Shown: piece after piece, positions 1 to 7,700 of the stretch
How positions within the stretch are numbered: position 1 is the stretch's first letter
Layout of the letters: each line of letters begins with the position of its first letter
Assembly: GCA_022709465.1 (NCBI GenBank)
Contig: JAKLIT010000038.1
Span: 1 to 11,348 of the forward strand
Source: Candidatus Omnitrophota bacterium
Lineage (GTDB): Bacteria > Omnitrophota > Koll11 > Pluralincolimonadales > Pluralincolimonadaceae
DNA length: 11,348 nucleotides
Direction of reading: 5' to 3'
The notes under the pieces: generated by a model
The model's database searches: none
Told to the model about the DNA's origin: nothing
What the model saw: the letters and a program-made list of their open reading frames with translations, nothing else
Position numbers and translations under genes: made by a program

Positions 1-85
1 TCAACGCGAAGATATGCTCCGCCGCCGCGAAGATATCGGACCTCCGCAATTGCCTGTCCCTTTCCTTCCTGCTGAATTCGGCCAT
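1..85 (-). CDS. TetR-family transcriptional regulator, N-terminal fragment (runs off the left edge)
   Basis: Only the first 28 codons are inside the window: the frame opens with ATG at 83-85 and reads MAEFSRKERDRQLRRSDIFA and on to AAEHIFAL. A basic lead-in followed by RRSDIFAAAEHIFA is the typical start of a TetR-family DNA-binding domain (helix 1 before the helix-turn-helix). The ligand-binding part lies outside the window, so its inducer cannot be inferred. A GAGGCGAG stretch just before the ATG can act as the ribosome binding site. It lies downstream of and in the same direction as the ACR3 gene, but has its own promoter and a palindromic operator directly upstream, which suggests it represses itself and whatever follows it (often an efflux system in this family). 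The family call rests on a short stretch, so it is probable, not certain. Confidence 0.72.
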   Translation of the reverse strand, partial: MAEFSRKERDRQLRRSDIFAAAEHIFAL

Positions 86-115
86 CTCGCCTCGTTTTGA
101 ATATTATCTAATTAC

Positions 116-129
116 TGAACGCCCGTTCA
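116..129. promoter_or_regulatory. Palindromic operator, probable TetR-family binding site
   Basis: TGAACGCCCGTTCA has perfect 6-base arms (TGAACG/CGTTCA) around a 2-base centre. It lies just downstream of the -10 box and about 30 bases before the TetR-family start codon. The TGAAC-N4-GTTCA form and the position over the transcription start fit an autoregulatory TetR-family operator. Binding by the adjacent protein is inferred. Confidence 0.65.
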
Positions 130-132
130 TAA

Positions 133-161
133 TATATAACACTTGATCCCGCCTATGTCAA
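133..161 (-). promoter_or_regulatory. Sigma-70-type promoter of the TetR gene
   Basis: On the minus strand TTGACA (156-161) is a perfect -35 box and TATATA (133-138) is a good -10 box, separated by 17 bp. The expected start point falls a few bases downstream, inside the palindrome at 116-129. The -10 could also be read as the overlapping TATATT (131-136). Confidence 0.7.
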
Positions 162-195
162 GCTAATAACCTTTTGTAGGAGATATATTACCGCA

Positions 196-1269
196 TCAAA
201 AAATTCGCGGGAAATACTTCTTTTTTGATAACAGCGCGGCATTAACAAGAATAATCATGGCGGGGACCTCTATCAAAGGGCCTATAACGGTCGCGAAGGC
301 CTGGTTGGAACCTATCCCGAAAATAGCGATCGCTACGGCTATGGCCAGTTCAAAATCATTACTTGATGCGGTAAAGGAAACGGCGACGGTTTGGCCGTAA
401 TTAATACGCATTCTCTTCGCTATAAAAAAAGTCGCGAACCACATGGCAAAAAAGTATATTATTAGCGGTATCGCTATCTTTACTACATCAAATGGCATCT
501 GTATGATATAACGCCCCTTCAGGGAGAACATTATTATTATTGTAAACAACAGCGCTACGAGTGTCAGCGGGCTTATTTTCGGAATAAAAACGTCTTCGAA
601 CCATCTCCTGCCTTTCAGCCTGACCATGCCTACGCGTGTAAGCGCTCCCGCAAGGAACGGTATCCCGAGATAGAAAAGCACGGTCTTCGCAGCGTCTGCC
701 ATGGAGATGCTGATATCCACGCCTTTCGCGAGGCCGAGCCATTTTAGCCCAAGCGTGATGAACAGATATATGTATGCCGCATAGAACAGTACCTGGAACA
801 GCGCGTTGAATGCGACCAGCCCTATCGCGAACTCCCTGTCCCCTTCCGCCAATTCGTTCCAGACGATGACCATCGCGATGCAGCGCGCAAACCCTACAAG
901 TATAACGCCTATCATATATTCGGGATAATTACGCAGAAAGGTTATGGCAAGGACGAACATGACAAGCGGACCGACCACCCAGTTCTGGACCATGGAGAGG
1001 ACCAAAAGCTTTGGCTTGTTGAATATTTTGCCCATCTCTTCGTATTTCACCTTGGCCATAGGCGGATACATCATAAGGATAAGGCCTATCGCGATAGGTA
1101 CAGAGGTGGCGCCCACCTGCATATCGGATATTACCCTGGTTACGCCGGGCGCGAAATACCCCAACGCTATGCCCGCAGCCATCGCGGCGAATATCATCGG
1201 AGTGAGGAGCTTGTCCAATACGGACAATTCCCGCTTTATCACAATATCTTCATGTTTAGTATAAGGCAT
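196..1269 (-). CDS. acr3: ACR3-family arsenite efflux permease
   Basis: Inner-membrane carrier of the bile/arsenite/riboflavin transporter superfamily, expected to extrude arsenite (As(III)) using the proton motive force. The protein has about ten hydrophobic segments. It shows the ACR3 signature GFARCIAMVIVWNELAEGD, with the conserved cysteine at residue 130 essential for As(III) transport in studied members. It also has the SFTASSNDFELAIAVAIAIFG segment, with the conserved glutamate at residue 307. The length of 357 residues is normal for the family. I chose the ATG at 1267-1269, which overlaps the end of the upstream ArsG-like gene by 14 bp and implies translational coupling. A TTG seven codons further upstream (1288-1290) is possible, but neither start has a clear Shine-Dalgarno. 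It is the last gene of the arsenic-type operon, and no terminator is evident after it. Confidence 0.93.
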   Translation of the reverse strand: MPYTKHEDIVIKRELSVLDKLLTPMIFAAMAAGIALGYFAPGVTRVISDMQVGATSVPIAIGLILMMYPPMAKVKYEEMGKIFNKPKLLVLSMVQNWVVGPLVMFVLAITFLRNYPEYMIGVILVGFARCIAMVIVWNELAEGDREFAIGLVAFNALFQVLFYAAYIYLFITLGLKWLGLAKGVDISISMADAAKTVLFYLGIPFLAGALTRVGMVRLKGRRWFEDVFIPKISPLTLVALLFTIIIMFSLKGRYIIQMPFDVVKIAIPLIIYFFAMWFATFFIAKRMRINYGQTVAVSFTASSNDFELAIAVAIAIFGIGSNQAFATVIGPLIEVPAMIILVNAALLSKKKYFPRIF

Positions 1270-1936
1270 ATATATGGTATGATCCGGCAAGGATAAATAC
1301 TATGCCGGTGATCATCCTCATGTAATATTCCATCCTTGTCAGGCGTTTGAACCAAAGGCCCAGTGATGCAACTCCGAGGGCTATCGCAAAAGCGAATATA
1401 AGGACGGGTAATCCTGTGCCGACACCGTAAACTAACGGCAACACGGCGCCGTTTTTACTGCTTATCGCCAAAGGGATAAGGCTGCCGAAGAACAGTGCCG
1501 CCGAGAGCGGGCAAAAAGCGAGCGCGAATACCGTACCCAGGAGAAATGCCCCGGGAATACCTGCGCCGGCGAGCTTGTCCTGGTGTTCCTGCGAAAGAGA
1601 GAATCCCGCCGGGGCCTTAAGCTTTATTATCCCCAGCAGGACCAGCCCTGTGGCCACAAGGAGCGGCCCGACCGCGCGGTTCATGTATTTCTGGAGGAAC
1701 TGCGCTACCTGCGGGACGCTTAATAACGAATTGACGAGAATAATCCCGACTACGGCATAGGATATCATCCTGCCCGCGGTATACGCCGCGCCAGAGGCCA
1801 GGACCATCCCCGGATGGGATACCTTCCTGGCGATAAATGATACTGCAGCGACATTCGTGGCCAGCGGGCACGGGCTTATCGAGGTCAATATGCCCAACCA
1901 TAACGCCGACCCGAAACTTGCGAGCAATTCAGTCAT
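1256..1936 (-). CDS. ArsG-family / CcdA-DsbD-like membrane protein
   Basis: This is a 226-residue protein with about six hydrophobic helices. It carries the paired motifs SPCPLATN (C23, first helix) and AFCPLSAALFFG (C142), the arrangement of the two intramembrane cysteines in CcdA/DsbD-beta thiol-electron carriers. The SPCPLATN variant and the neighbours fit the ArsG family, first described in arsEFG clusters as an efflux permease for aromatic aminoarsenicals. Whether it moves an arsenical or only electrons cannot be told from sequence. The gene starts in an ATGA overlap with the upstream ArsF-like gene (stop at 1933-1935, start at 1934-1936) and overlaps ACR3 downstream. Tight coupling suggests a stoichiometric partner of the exported thioredoxin-fold protein just before it. 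The fold is secure; the substrate is not. Confidence 0.82.
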   Translation of the reverse strand: MTELLASFGSALWLGILTSISPCPLATNVAAVSFIARKVSHPGMVLASGAAYTAGRMISYAVVGIILVNSLLSVPQVAQFLQKYMNRAVGPLLVATGLVLLGIIKLKAPAGFSLSQEHQDKLAGAGIPGAFLLGTVFALAFCPLSAALFFGSLIPLAISSKNGAVLPLVYGVGTGLPVLIFAFAIALGVASLGLWFKRLTRMEYYMRMITGIVFILAGSYHIYALY

Positions 1937-2328
1937 TGCGCTTCCTTAAGCATGGCCGACATTTCATTTTTTACATAATCGATGAACTTCTGCCTGTTGC
2001 CTGAATATTCCCAGATCTTATCGAGGTTCTTCCATTTTATCTCCTTGCCGCCTTTTACCAGCGACAGGACAAGGGACTTAGTGTAAAGCCGGTAATCCTT
2101 AACATAATGCCCGTTTTCTTTTATATCCACATTTACCACCTTAAGGCCCGGCCCTATAGCTTCTTTTGAATATTGCTCGAGCTTATGGCATGTGGGGCAG
2201 CGCGCCGTGCCGTGGAAATAATAGGCGACTACATGCGCGGCATCCGCATCTTCCGCCGCGTGCGCCGGGCCCGGCAATATCATGCTTATCGAGGCAACCG
2301 CCAGTATGGCTATAAATAGCTTGCTCAA
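1933..2328 (-). CDS. ArsF-family exported thioredoxin-fold protein
   Basis: This 131-residue protein has an N-terminal signal peptide (about residues 1-24, cleavage after AHA), so it probably acts in the periplasm. The mature part has YYFHGTARCPTCHKLE with a CxxC pair at C44 and C47, then a beta strand (LKVVNVDI), as in a thioredoxin fold. Sequence and position match the small family named ArsF, described as a subunit of a nitrophenyl-arsenical nitroreductase. A more conservative reading is a periplasmic thiol oxidoreductase kept reduced by the adjacent CcdA-like protein. The start is TTG at 2326-2328, chosen because AGAGGAGG sits immediately upstream and the signal peptide begins there. There is a 10-bp gap from the previous gene and a 4-bp overlap with the next. 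Confidence 0.78.
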   Translation of the reverse strand: MSKLFIAILAVASISMILPGPAHAAEDADAAHVVAYYFHGTARCPTCHKLEQYSKEAIGPGLKVVNVDIKENGHYVKDYRLYTKSLVLSLVKGGKEIKWKNLDKIWEYSGNRQKFIDYVKNEMSAMLKEAQ

Positions 2329-2338
2329 TCTTCCTCCT

Positions 2339-2572
2339 CTATTTGGATATGATGCCCTTGATCTCTTCCTTGCTTAATACTTTCCCGGAAGATACCAGGG
2401 TGCCGTCTACCGCGAGCGCCGGGGTCATCATCACGCCGTATCCCGTGATCTTGTCGATATCGGTGACTTTCGATATCTCGGCGTCAATGCCGAGTTCCTT
2501 TACCGCCGCTTCCGCGTTCGCCTTGAGCTGGTCGCATTTGAAGCATCCCATTCCCAATATCTCGATCTTCAT
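2339..2572 (-). CDS. Small thioredoxin-fold protein (redox-active disulfide protein 2 type)
   Basis: This 77-residue protein lacks a signal peptide and should be cytosolic. It has GMGCFKC near the N-terminus (CxxC at C10 and C13) and a TPAL motif at 50-53 containing the expected cis-proline (P51). Those features, plus the short length, define the Thioredoxin_3 / redox-active disulfide protein 2 group. These proteins are repeatedly found beside DUF318 permeases, as here. A GGAG with a 6-base A-rich spacer precedes the ATG at 2570-2572. In this operon it may donate electrons to the CcdA-like protein or serve as the ArsE-like partner of ArsF. I cannot separate these from sequence alone. Confidence 0.85.
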   Translation of the reverse strand: MKIEILGMGCFKCDQLKANAEAAVKELGIDAEISKVTDIDKITGYGVMMTPALAVDGTLVSSGKVLSKEEIKGIISK

Positions 2573-2583
2573 TTTTTTCTCCG

Positions 2584-3708
2584 TTATTCCGCGATATACC
2601 CGAACATGACGCCGGATATCGTCGCCATTATGACAACCAGCGCCACATAAACGGCCGTCTTCTTTGTGCCTATCACGCCCCTTATGACAAGCATGCTCGG
2701 CAAGCTCAGCGCGGGGCCCGCCAAAAGCAGCGCGAGCGCCGGGCCCTTTCCCATCCCTGAGGCCATCAGCCCCTGCACTATCGGCACCTCGGTCAATGTC
2801 GCAAAATACATTAACGCGCCGACGACAGAGGAAAAGAAATTCGCGAACAACGAGTTTCCGCCGACCAGCGCCGTCACATACCGCGAAGGTATTATGCCTT
2901 CATGCCCCGCCCTGCCGAGCAGGAACCCCGATATCAGGACGCCGCCCAATAAGAGCGGCAAAATCTGCAGCGAAAAAACCCATGTCGCGGACATCCAGTC
3001 CTTCATCTCGTCTTTTTTGAACCATCTGTACAGCGCGACCGCCGTAAACGCGAGAAATAACCCGGTTATCCACCATCTCCCCGAGTTCGCGAAGACAAGC
3101 ACCGCGATCATAGAAAAGAAGAAGACTGCGTTCTTCCAGAGCGGGCGCGGCTCTTTGAACACTCCCGGCTGCAACTCCCCTTTTGCGTGACGGGCATGTT
3201 CTTCCTTTATGAATATCAAATGCATAATAAAACCTATCACGATACTGAAGGCGACCGCTCCAATTGCGCGCGCGAGGCCTATCTTCCAACCGAGTATACG
3301 CGCGGTAAGGATTATGGCTAGCACATTGATGGCCGGCCCCGAATACAGGAACGCTATTGCGGGCCCCAGGCCGGCGCCCCGTTTGTATATCCCCGAGAAG
3401 AGCGGTAATACCGTGCACGAACAGACCGCGAGTATTATCCCTGATACCGACGCCACGCCATAGGACAGCAATTTGTTCGCCTTTGCTCCGAAGTACTTGA
3501 TCACGGATGCCTGGCTGACGAATACCGCTATAGCTCCAGCGATAAAGAAAGCCGGCACAAGGCACAAAAGCACATGCTCCCGCGCGTACCACTTTACCAG
3601 CGCGAGGGCCTCGAATACCGCGTTATTGAACCGCAGGCTCTCTATCGGCATGAAATAGCATCCGAGGAACACCGCTATTATATATATGAGTTTCTTCAGG
3701 TCCTTCAT
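2584..3708 (-). CDS. DUF318 / ArsP-type permease
   Basis: Polytopic inner-membrane protein of 374 residues with roughly eight to ten hydrophobic segments in two halves joined by a charged loop (about residues 168-190). The first half carries AVCSCTVLPLFSGIYKRGAG (C96 and C98) followed by the SGPAIN motif. The second half has the related TEVPIVQGLM and LAGPALSLPS segments. These are hallmarks of the predicted-permease family PF03773. Some members (ArsP) export trivalent organoarsenicals such as methylarsenite, while many others have no known substrate. The ATG at 3706-3708 overlaps the stop of the upstream DUF134 gene (ATGA), and GAGAGGGAAGGG just before it can serve as the Shine-Dalgarno. With a CxxC thioredoxin-fold protein next and ACR3 at the end of the operon, an arsenical or other thiol-reactive substrate is likely but inferred. 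Confidence 0.86.
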   Translation of the reverse strand: MKDLKKLIYIIAVFLGCYFMPIESLRFNNAVFEALALVKWYAREHVLLCLVPAFFIAGAIAVFVSQASVIKYFGAKANKLLSYGVASVSGIILAVCSCTVLPLFSGIYKRGAGLGPAIAFLYSGPAINVLAIILTARILGWKIGLARAIGAVAFSIVIGFIMHLIFIKEEHARHAKGELQPGVFKEPRPLWKNAVFFFSMIAVLVFANSGRWWITGLFLAFTAVALYRWFKKDEMKDWMSATWVFSLQILPLLLGGVLISGFLLGRAGHEGIIPSRYVTALVGGNSLFANFFSSVVGALMYFATLTEVPIVQGLMASGMGKGPALALLLAGPALSLPSMLVIRGVIGTKKTAVYVALVVIMATISGVMFGYIAE

Positions 3709-4010
3709 CCCTTCCCTCTCTTCTTGACCTCGCAGCAGCCGCCTTCTATCCGTATGGCCTTGATATTGACCAGCCCGTCTGCTATCTTCTCCTGCGCCGA
3801 GGTCAATATCCTCGAGAATGTCGGCCTGGATATCCTCATAAGCTTTGCGGCGTCGGCCTGCTTCAACCCCTCTAGGCAGGCCAGGCGCACCGCCTCGAAC
3901 TCATCGAGGGTCAAGGAAACCGCATCCACTTTATTCAGGGGCTTGCAGAGCGGCTTGAAACACCTCTCACCCGGAACGCATTTTATCCATCTCGTCTTTT
4001 TCGGCCTCAA
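3705..4010 (-). CDS. DUF134-family HTH regulator, cysteine-rich
   Basis: This 101-residue protein fits the DUF134 pattern: a basic N-terminus (RPKKTRWIKC), FKP, then LTLDEFEAVRLACLEGLKQA. A helix-turn-helix resembling sigma factor region 4 follows (about residues 50-75, AAKLMRISRPTFSRILTSAQ), ending in KAIRIEGG. It is probably the DNA-binding regulator of the operon it heads. Its cysteines are unusual: C11, C17 and C22 near the N-terminus, C45, and an adjacent pair C92-C93 after IEGG. They could bind a soft metal or metalloid; that is inference. The start is TTG at 4008-4010. A strong GGAGG lies 6 bases upstream, the protein then begins like other family members, and the nearby ATG is out of frame. 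It overlaps the permease gene by 4 bp. Confidence 0.88.
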   Translation of the reverse strand: MRPKKTRWIKCVPGERCFKPLCKPLNKVDAVSLTLDEFEAVRLACLEGLKQADAAKLMRISRPTFSRILTSAQEKIADGLVNIKAIRIEGGCCEVKKRGKG

Positions 4011-4022
4011 GGCGATCCTCCA

Positions 4023-4042
4023 TTATGAACATATGTCCATAA
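4023..4042. promoter_or_regulatory. 20-bp dyad operator over the transcription start
   Basis: The minus-strand sequence TTATGGACATATGTTCATAA is a near-perfect 20-bp palindrome (one mismatched pair of positions). It can also be read as two adjacent ATGNNCAT boxes, each palindromic. It begins one base after the -10 box, so it covers the expected start point, and ends before the GGAGG ribosome binding site. This is the best candidate operator for the DUF134 protein encoded just downstream. The pairing is inferred from position. Confidence 0.7.
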
Positions 4043-4043
4043 C

Positions 4044-4071
4044 AGTATAGCATACATGCGGCGGTTGTCAA
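4044..4071 (-). promoter_or_regulatory. Near-consensus sigma-70 promoter of the DUF134-arsenic operon
   Basis: On the minus strand a perfect -35 box TTGACA (4066-4071) and a -10 box TATACT (4044-4049, five of six consensus bases) are separated by 16 bp. The -35 box begins 5 bp after the ankyrin gene's stop codon. Such strong boxes suit a promoter held off by a repressor bound at the dyad immediately downstream. Confidence 0.8.
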
Positions 4072-4076
4072 CGCGA

Positions 4077-4733
4077 TTATTTTTTCGCGCCGGCCTTGAT
4101 CAGTAACTGGACTATTTCGTTGTGTTTCTTTTCTTTTGCGAGGCTGTATGCCGTTGAGCCGTCGATGACCTTCGCGTCGACTTTGGCATCCTTCGCGAGG
4201 AGGGCTTTTACCACATCGATATAACCGTTATTGGATGCTGCAATTAAGGCGGTGACGCCGTTATTGGCAGTAACATTCACGTCGGCGCCTTTTTCAAGCA
4301 GCGCCTTGACTATATCCGTGTAACCGTACTGTGACGCCCACATCAGGGCGGTCGTCCCGTCATCGCTGGCTTTCGCGTCTAACTCCGCCCCTTTCTCCAG
4401 CAGCGCCTTCACCACATCAAGGTATCCTCTCTGGCACGCCTGCATAAGGGAAGTGACGCCGTTATCCGTCTTCGCGTTCACGTCGGCGCCCTTTTCAAGC
4501 AGCAGTTCCACGACCTCGAGATGGCCCTGTTCGGAGGCATACTGAAGCGCGGTGCCGTTGTAGGTGGTCTTACCGTTAACGTTTACGCCTTTGGCGAGCA
4601 GGGAGCGCACGCTGGACACGTCCCCTTTCCAGGATGCCCTTATGAGGTCTTCGCAGGAATTTTCAGCGCAATAACCGGGCCAGGCAAAACAAACGAGCGA
4701 CACCGCCATCAGGACAAGGGCATGGGATCTCAC
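4077..4733 (-). CDS. Secreted ankyrin-repeat protein
   Basis: This 218-residue protein begins with a signal peptide (hydrophobic ALVLMAVSLVCFAWPG, cleavage probably after YCA at residue 23) and should be periplasmic. The rest is about six ankyrin repeats of 33-34 residues starting near residues 28, 59, 91, 125, 158 and 191. They show the usual G-x-TAL-x-xA, GH/Y-x-x-VV-x-LL and KGADVN elements. No catalytic domain is present, so protein-protein binding is the likely role. The start is GTG (4731-4733), with GGAG five bases upstream; a later ATG at codon 9 would cut into the signal peptide. The gene follows the autotransporter by 13 bp and is probably cotranscribed with it. A link to assembly or protection of that envelope protein is a guess. 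Two DNA segments 201 bp apart are almost identical, suggesting recent repeat duplication. Confidence 0.88.
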   Translation of the reverse strand: MRSHALVLMAVSLVCFAWPGYCAENSCEDLIRASWKGDVSSVRSLLAKGVNVNGKTTYNGTALQYASEQGHLEVVELLLEKGADVNAKTDNGVTSLMQACQRGYLDVVKALLEKGAELDAKASDDGTTALMWASQYGYTDIVKALLEKGADVNVTANNGVTALIAASNNGYIDVVKALLAKDAKVDAKVIDGSTAYSLAKEKKHNEIVQLLIKAGAKK

Positions 4734-4746
4734 TGTATCTCCGGGA

Positions 4747-7700
4747 TCAGAACTTATACCTCAAGTCGGCCCAACCCGTATGCGCGGTGAAGTCCTCCTT
4801 GTATTCGAAATCGTAGTTCGTCTCGAGGACCCAGTTGTTATTCGCGATAAGGGTCATCTTAGCGCCGGCATTCAGCGAGTTCTGCGCGGGATCAAAACCG
4901 TTGGTCGCGAACGAGCCGCCGCCGCCCGAGAATGTCGAGGTCGTCTCCTGCCTGTCGCCGATAAAGTCATAAAGCCACTTCGCGTGGATCTCGGGTATTA
5001 TAGTCCCCGTCTCCGTCTTGAACGGGCGCTCGAGCTTCATGCCGAGGCCGGACTGAAGCATATCGTAATTCTGGCTGTTGACGTGCAGGTTGAACGCGCC
5101 CGCGTTCTTCTCCGTATAACCCTCAAGATGGAGCCGCTCGTACTGCAGCGACGCGATGGGGGTGATACCGAATTCGCCGGACTTGAACGTGTATCCTCCG
5201 TCAAACAGCACGGAATACTGCTGGCCGTCATAGTCCGAATTCGCGGTCCTCATTATGGTGCCGACCGCTATATGCCTTAAGCTGTCATATTTATTATAGG
5301 CGAACGAGAAAGCGCCGTTGAGGTAATACGGGTTCTCCGCGTCTATATAACCGGCATAGAGCGTACCCTGATAGCTGTCTATGTCAGTTTTGCCGCTGTT
5401 GTCTTTCGAATTTATGCCGCTCTGCGCGTAACCGCCGCTCAAGCCCATGCGGACCCTGTTATTGAATGCCGGTATGTCCCCGCCTATGGCAGTGCCCCAG
5501 ACGGTTGCTCGGTAACCGTTGCTCAACCCGCGCGGGTCCTGGCGAAGGTATTCGCCGAAACCCCGGCCCCACGCCTCGAATCCCTGGAGCCCTTCACATC
5601 CGGCCGACACGCCGGTCTCGCCGGCGGAACCGCGCGCCCTGGCGTACAAACCCGTAAGCCTGTCGGTCGTTACGCCGATGAACTGGTTCAGCGATACGTT
5701 GCTCGATTCTATGACTCCGCTGTCCACGACCGGGACAAAAGTATCCAGCGCTGAGGCGACCTGCTGGTCGTCCAGGCCTTCAAGAGTGTTAAGCACATCC
5801 GTCATATCTGCCGTCGGGTCCAATATATTATCGAGGACCGCGCCGACCGCGGCACCGTTAGGGTCTGTCGCTATGCTGGAAAAACCCGTCCCGAGGCGGC
5901 TTGCCATAAGGATAAGGTCGCCGCTTGAGCTCAGGGCCGAGAATTTCAGGCGCGGGTCGCTTGATGTGATGGTACCCGGTATATTCACCCCGGCGCCGCC
6001 CGCTCCGTCGATCACCGTGAATGCTGCATTGTTCGGTATATAGATACCGCTCGGGACCGTAACATTAACGCTGCTCCCTGCGGCTACCGCAGCATCGGCA
6101 TTAGATGTTATCTTGCCGGATGACGACGGGCTCGCGACGGTCACCTTCAGTGTACCGTTCTGGGTATATGTGTTATTTACGGTGACATTAGTCGTCCCTA
6201 CGTCGAGCGTGCCGCCTGCACCGACCGTGACGGCCGAGCCGTTACCAAGCGCGCTTGCGTTGCCCGCCACGACAGTACCCGCATTTATCAGGGTCGCCCC
6301 GCTATAAGTATTAGCGCCGCTAAAAGTAAGGATGCCGGTTCCCTCTTTCGTGAACGCCGTCGCCCCCGCGCCGTCGGATATGACGCCGCTAAACGTCGTC
6401 GATCCGTCGTTGCCGCCTGCGGTAAGCGTTCCGGCGCCGGCGGTATTGATGACATTACCCGCTCCGGAGAGGGATCCTATCGTCTCGTTCTTTCCGTTTA
6501 AGTTAAGTTCCGCCCCTAAAGCTATCGAAAGAGCGCTGGCATCGGGGACAACTCCCGAGGCGCCTATGGTGAGCCTGCCCTCGTTTACGGTGGTTGCGCC
6601 CGTATAATCATCGCCGGTCATGTAAAAGAGGAGTTCTCCCGCGCCGTTCTTTATAACATCGCCGTTGCCGGTTATCTTCCCGGTAAAAGTGTTCATGACA
6701 AGAAAATCCCCGTCGCCGTCGAAGGTCAAATTATAGCCGGCGACGCCTGTATCGATACTGCGGTAGAGCAGCATGCTGCCCGCCGCGTCTGTCACACCTA
6801 TAGTGCTTGCCGCAGTTAGGGTAATAGAGCCTGAATATGTAGACATCCCTGCGGAGCTGTTGAATAAAGCGCCTTCTCCTCCGGTTCCCGAACCGGCTAT
6901 GCTAAGGGGCTCGTCCTCCGATGCTGTGAAAAGATCGTGACCGTTAAGGTCGAGGGATGCGCCCTCATCGACCGTAGTACCTGCGTCTTGCGTACCGAGG
7001 GCCGAATCGTGCCCGAGTTTTATCGTTCCGTGCTGGATGCTCGTAGATCCGGTATAGGTGTTATTTCCGGAAAGGGTCGTCGTGCCCGTACCTTTTTGCT
7101 GGACAGCTATGCTCCCTGAAATGATTGGATCAAAAGTAAAATCATCCGTCTGGCCGAAAACAAGATTCGCGCTGCCGCTTCCGCCGGTAACCTCCGCGGC
7201 ATCTACGGTGCCGGAGGTGGCCGCACCTTCGGCGCCGATAACAAGAAGGCCTTCCGAATCCGCATTCTTGCCGAGAGTGATCGTCCCGCTGCCGCTGTTG
7301 ACCGTGACAGTAGCCCCGTCATATACTACCAATTCACCGGTACCGGAATCGCCTACCGAAAGATCGGAGCTGGCGCTAAGGGTTGAGCCTGCGTCGCCTA
7401 CATAAATGGCGCCGTGCGAACCGGCATCCTTTGCTGCATAGGCGTGGGCGCTGTTTACCGCGCCTCCTCCTGAAATGGTCAAGAAACCATCATAAGCCTT
7501 GCCTATGTTAAGGTCGCCTGTATTGTTCCAGGTTGAACCCGCGCCGTCAACCGTTACCTCGCCTACATCGTTGTAGCCCACATCCGTGTAGTCGTCACTT
7601 ACCGTGCCGCCGTCGGTGATATTCAGTTCTCCGGGGCCGTTATTTCCAACCGTAAGCCCGCCGGTCATGGTCCAGGTGGAATTCTCGCCGTCGACGGTCA

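Noticed and set aside
162..195. Possible terminator after ACR3
   Set aside because: Only 5-base AT arms (TAATA/TATTA) with a long loop and no T-run; not convincing as a rho-independent terminator.
1270..1290. TTG start of ACR3 seven codons upstream
   Set aside because: No Shine-Dalgarno and the extra residues are not typical of ACR3; the ATG at 1269 is the simpler choice, though not proven.
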